From CANKHJ01 sp035556495 (GTDB lineage Bacteria; Pseudomonadota; Alphaproteobacteria; Rhizobiales; Xanthobacteraceae): a DNA stretch of 6,735 bases. Shown piece after piece: positions 5,156 to 6,735 of this stretch (its first letter is position 1; each line of letters starts with the position of its first letter). Below the pieces are notes generated by a model, which ran no database searches, was not told the DNA's origin, and saw nothing but the letters and a program-made list of their open reading frames with translations. The stretch spans positions 1 to 6,735 of the forward strand of contig DATMEW010000137.1 of the NCBI GenBank assembly GCA_035556495.1, in the 5' to 3' direction. The translations under genes and the position numbers were made by a program.

Positions 5156-6718
5156 ATGAACGATCAGATCTCGGAAGCATGGGCCCGCCTGCCCGACTAT
5201 CTCGCCGGCCATGTCGGCGTGAGCATGGCGGCGCTGGCGCTCGGCCTCGCGATCAGCCTGCCGCTGGCGCTCGCTGCGGTGAACCGGCCCGTGATGCGCA
5301 GCATGCTGCTGACCCTGGCGGGCGTCGTCCAGACGATTCCCGGCATCGCGCTGCTGGCCTTGTTCTATCCGCTGCTGCTGATGCTCTCGGCGCTGACAGA
5401 GGCAACGTTCGGCAAGGGCTTTTCGGCGCTCGGCTTTCTTCCCGCGCTGCTGGCGCTCGCGCTCTATGCGATGCTGCCGATCGCCCGCAACACCATCACC
5501 GGACTCCAGGGCGTCGCTGCCGCGGCGAAGGAGGCCGCTGTCGGCGTCGGCATGACGCGCTGGCAGGCGCTGCGCATGGTGGAACTGCCGCTCGCGATGC
5601 CGATCATCATGGCCGGCATCCGCACCGCCGCCGTCTGGGTGATCGGCACCGCGACCCTTGCCACGCCGGTCGGGCAGACCAGCCTCGGCAACTACATCTT
5701 CACCGGCTTGCAGACCCAGAACTGGATCTTCGTGCTGTTCGGTTGCGTCGCCGCCGCCGTGCTCGCACTCGCGGTGGACCAGTTGCTGGCCCTCGTCGAA
5801 CGGGGATTCCGCAGCCGCAGCCGTGCGCCCATCGCAGTCGGGCTGCTCGGGCTGGCGGCGATCGCCATCGGCGCGCTGGCCCCAGCCGCCATCCAGCCGC
5901 GTGCCGACTATGTGATCGGCGCAAAGCCGTTCGCGGAACAATACATCCTCGCCAGCCTGATCGAACAGCGCCTCGCCGAAGCCGGCGCGACCACGGCGCA
6001 ACGGCCGGGCCTCGGTTCGACCATTGCTTTCAACGCTTTGGCCGCGAACGAAATCGACGCTTATGTGGAATACACCGGGACGCTATGGGCGAACCAGATG
6101 GGCCGCACGGACGTGAAACCCCGTGCCGAAATTCTGAAAGACGTCACGACATGGCTGCGCCGGAATCACGGCATCGCCGTCGCCGGAAGTCCGGGTTTCG
6201 ACAATGCCTATGCGCTGGCCATGAAGCGCGAGCGGGCCGAGGCTCTCGGCATCCGCAGCGTCGACGATCTCGCGCGCCATGCCCGCGACCTGAGCATCGC
6301 CGGCGACTATGAATTCTTCGGCCGTCCCGAATGGCAGGCGCTGCGCGATGGCTATGGGCTGGCGTTCCGGCAGCAGCGCGAGATGCAGGCGGAGTTCATG
6401 TATCCCGCCATCGACAGTGGCGAGGTGGACGTGATCTCGGCCTATACCAGCGATGGGCGCGTCGCGAAATACGATCTGCTCGTGCTTGAGGAGCCGCGCG
6501 AGGTCGTCCCGCCCTATGACGCCATTCTGCTGGTCGCGCCGCGGCGGACGCGGGACGAAACGCTACTGGCTGCGCTGAAGCCGCTCAACGGCGGCATCGA
6601 TGTCGAACTGATGCGCGAGGCCAATCTCCAGGCCAGCGACGGCGGCGCGCCGGGAACCATCGCAAGCTGGCTGTGGGACAGGATGAACGAAAAAAAGCCG
6701 TCACCGGAAACCCGGTGA
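5156..6718 (+). CDS. ABC importer permease fused to substrate-binding domain (osmoprotectant/EgtU-like)
   Basis: The 520-aa inner-membrane protein combines two usual subunits. Residues about 18-215 are the permease, with roughly five hydrophobic segments and the ATPase-docking EAA loop (about 123-155, AAKEAAVGVGMTRWQALR). A further membrane segment at about 226-246 leads into a periplasmic binding domain (250-508). Typical binding-domain blocks are GAKPFAEQYIL (255-265), YVEYTGT (303-309), FDNAYALAM (348-356), EFFGRPEW (386-393), SAYTSDGRV (428-436) and PPYDAILLV (452-460). These fit the OpuCC/OpuBC/EgtU family, so likely cargo is glycine betaine, choline, carnitine or ergothioneine; the sequence alone does not decide. 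The ATG follows the ATPase TGA with no gap, and GAGG lies 9 nt upstream, suggesting translational coupling. The last codons and stop lie within a hairpin that serves as a terminator on the opposite strand. Confidence 0.9.
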   Translation: MNDQISEAWARLPDYLAGHVGVSMAALALGLAISLPLALAAVNRPVMRSMLLTLAGVVQTIPGIALLALFYPLLLMLSALTEATFGKGFSALGFLPALLALALYAMLPIARNTITGLQGVAAAAKEAAVGVGMTRWQALRMVELPLAMPIIMAGIRTAAVWVIGTATLATPVGQTSLGNYIFTGLQTQNWIFVLFGCVAAAVLALAVDQLLALVERGFRSRSRAPIAVGLLGLAAIAIGALAPAAIQPRADYVIGAKPFAEQYILASLIEQRLAEAGATTAQRPGLGSTIAFNALAANEIDAYVEYTGTLWANQMGRTDVKPRAEILKDVTTWLRRNHGIAVAGSPGFDNAYALAMKRERAEALGIRSVDDLARHARDLSIAGDYEFFGRPEWQALRDGYGLAFRQQREMQAEFMYPAIDSGEVDVISAYTSDGRVAKYDLLVLEEPREVVPPYDAILLVAPRRTRDETLLAALKPLNGGIDVELMREANLQASDGGAPGTIASWLWDRMNEKKPSPETR

Positions 6719-6722
6719 CGGC
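6690..6722 (-). terminator. Intrinsic terminator of a convergent gene, overlapping the permease stop
   Basis: A perfect 11-bp stem (6697-6707 with 6712-6722) closes a 4-nt loop. On the minus strand it is followed by seven T (6696-6690). On the plus strand there is no T-run after the stem, so the signal serves a minus-strand gene to the right of the window. The permease TGA (6716-6718) lies in the stem. Confidence 0.85.
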
Positions 6723-6735
6723 AAGGGAAATAAAG

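Noticed and set aside
4553..6001. 482-codon open frame on the minus strand
   Set aside because: It is antisense to the ATPase and permease genes, very rich in Arg, Gln, His and Gly, and has no family features.
1..6735. CRISPR array, tRNA/rRNA, insertion sequence or phage genes
   Set aside because: No spaced direct repeats, RNA gene landmarks, transposase or integrase motifs were seen on either strand. The only tandem repeat is coding.

Overview
The window is high-GC DNA with alphaproteobacterial gene content. The best guess is Hyphomicrobiales (Rhizobiales), close to the Bradyrhizobium/Rhodopseudomonas/Afipia group. This rests on the style of the LeuA, PPK2 and Spy-like proteins and on an intergenic repeat at about 918-1015 that resembles one I recall from those genomes. 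No database search was possible, so the taxonomy is inference.

Layout, left to right. (1) Positions 1-738, minus strand: the 5' part of an exported Spy/CpxP-like (LTxxQ family) periplasmic protein. It ends at the window edge in an 18-bp minisatellite that encodes seven charged hexapeptides, and it has a good sigma-70-type promoter at 783-811. (2) Positions 739-1131: non-coding, with that promoter, the intergenic repeat and the leuA terminator. (3) Positions 1132-2724, minus: leuA, 2-isopropylmalate synthase. (4) Positions 2725-3165: a long region that looks like the leuA leader. It holds a possible short leader ORF ending in a leucine-rich stretch, a strong nested hairpin, and a perfect 9-nt complementarity between the end of the leader ORF and the leuA ribosome-binding region. 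A GC-rich hairpin lies further right. (5) Positions 3166-3360, plus: a small soluble protein of unknown function. (6) Positions 3368-4255, minus: a PPK2-family polyphosphate kinase, convergent with the small gene. (7) Positions 4346-6718, plus: a two-gene ABC importer of the osmoprotectant (OpuC/ProU/EgtUV) class. It has an ATPase without CBS domains and a permease fused to its substrate-binding domain. The two genes abut exactly. (8) Positions 6690-6722: an intrinsic terminator for a minus-strand gene beyond the window, built into the last codons of the permease.

Most of the window is ordinary core and stress metabolism: leucine synthesis, polyphosphate/nucleotide energy balance, envelope protein quality control and compatible-solute (or related cation) uptake. 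I see no phage, defence or mobile-element genes. The part most worth a second look is the leuA leader, which reads as a candidate ribosome-mediated switch that hides the leuA start when leucine is plentiful. This is a sequence-based hypothesis only.
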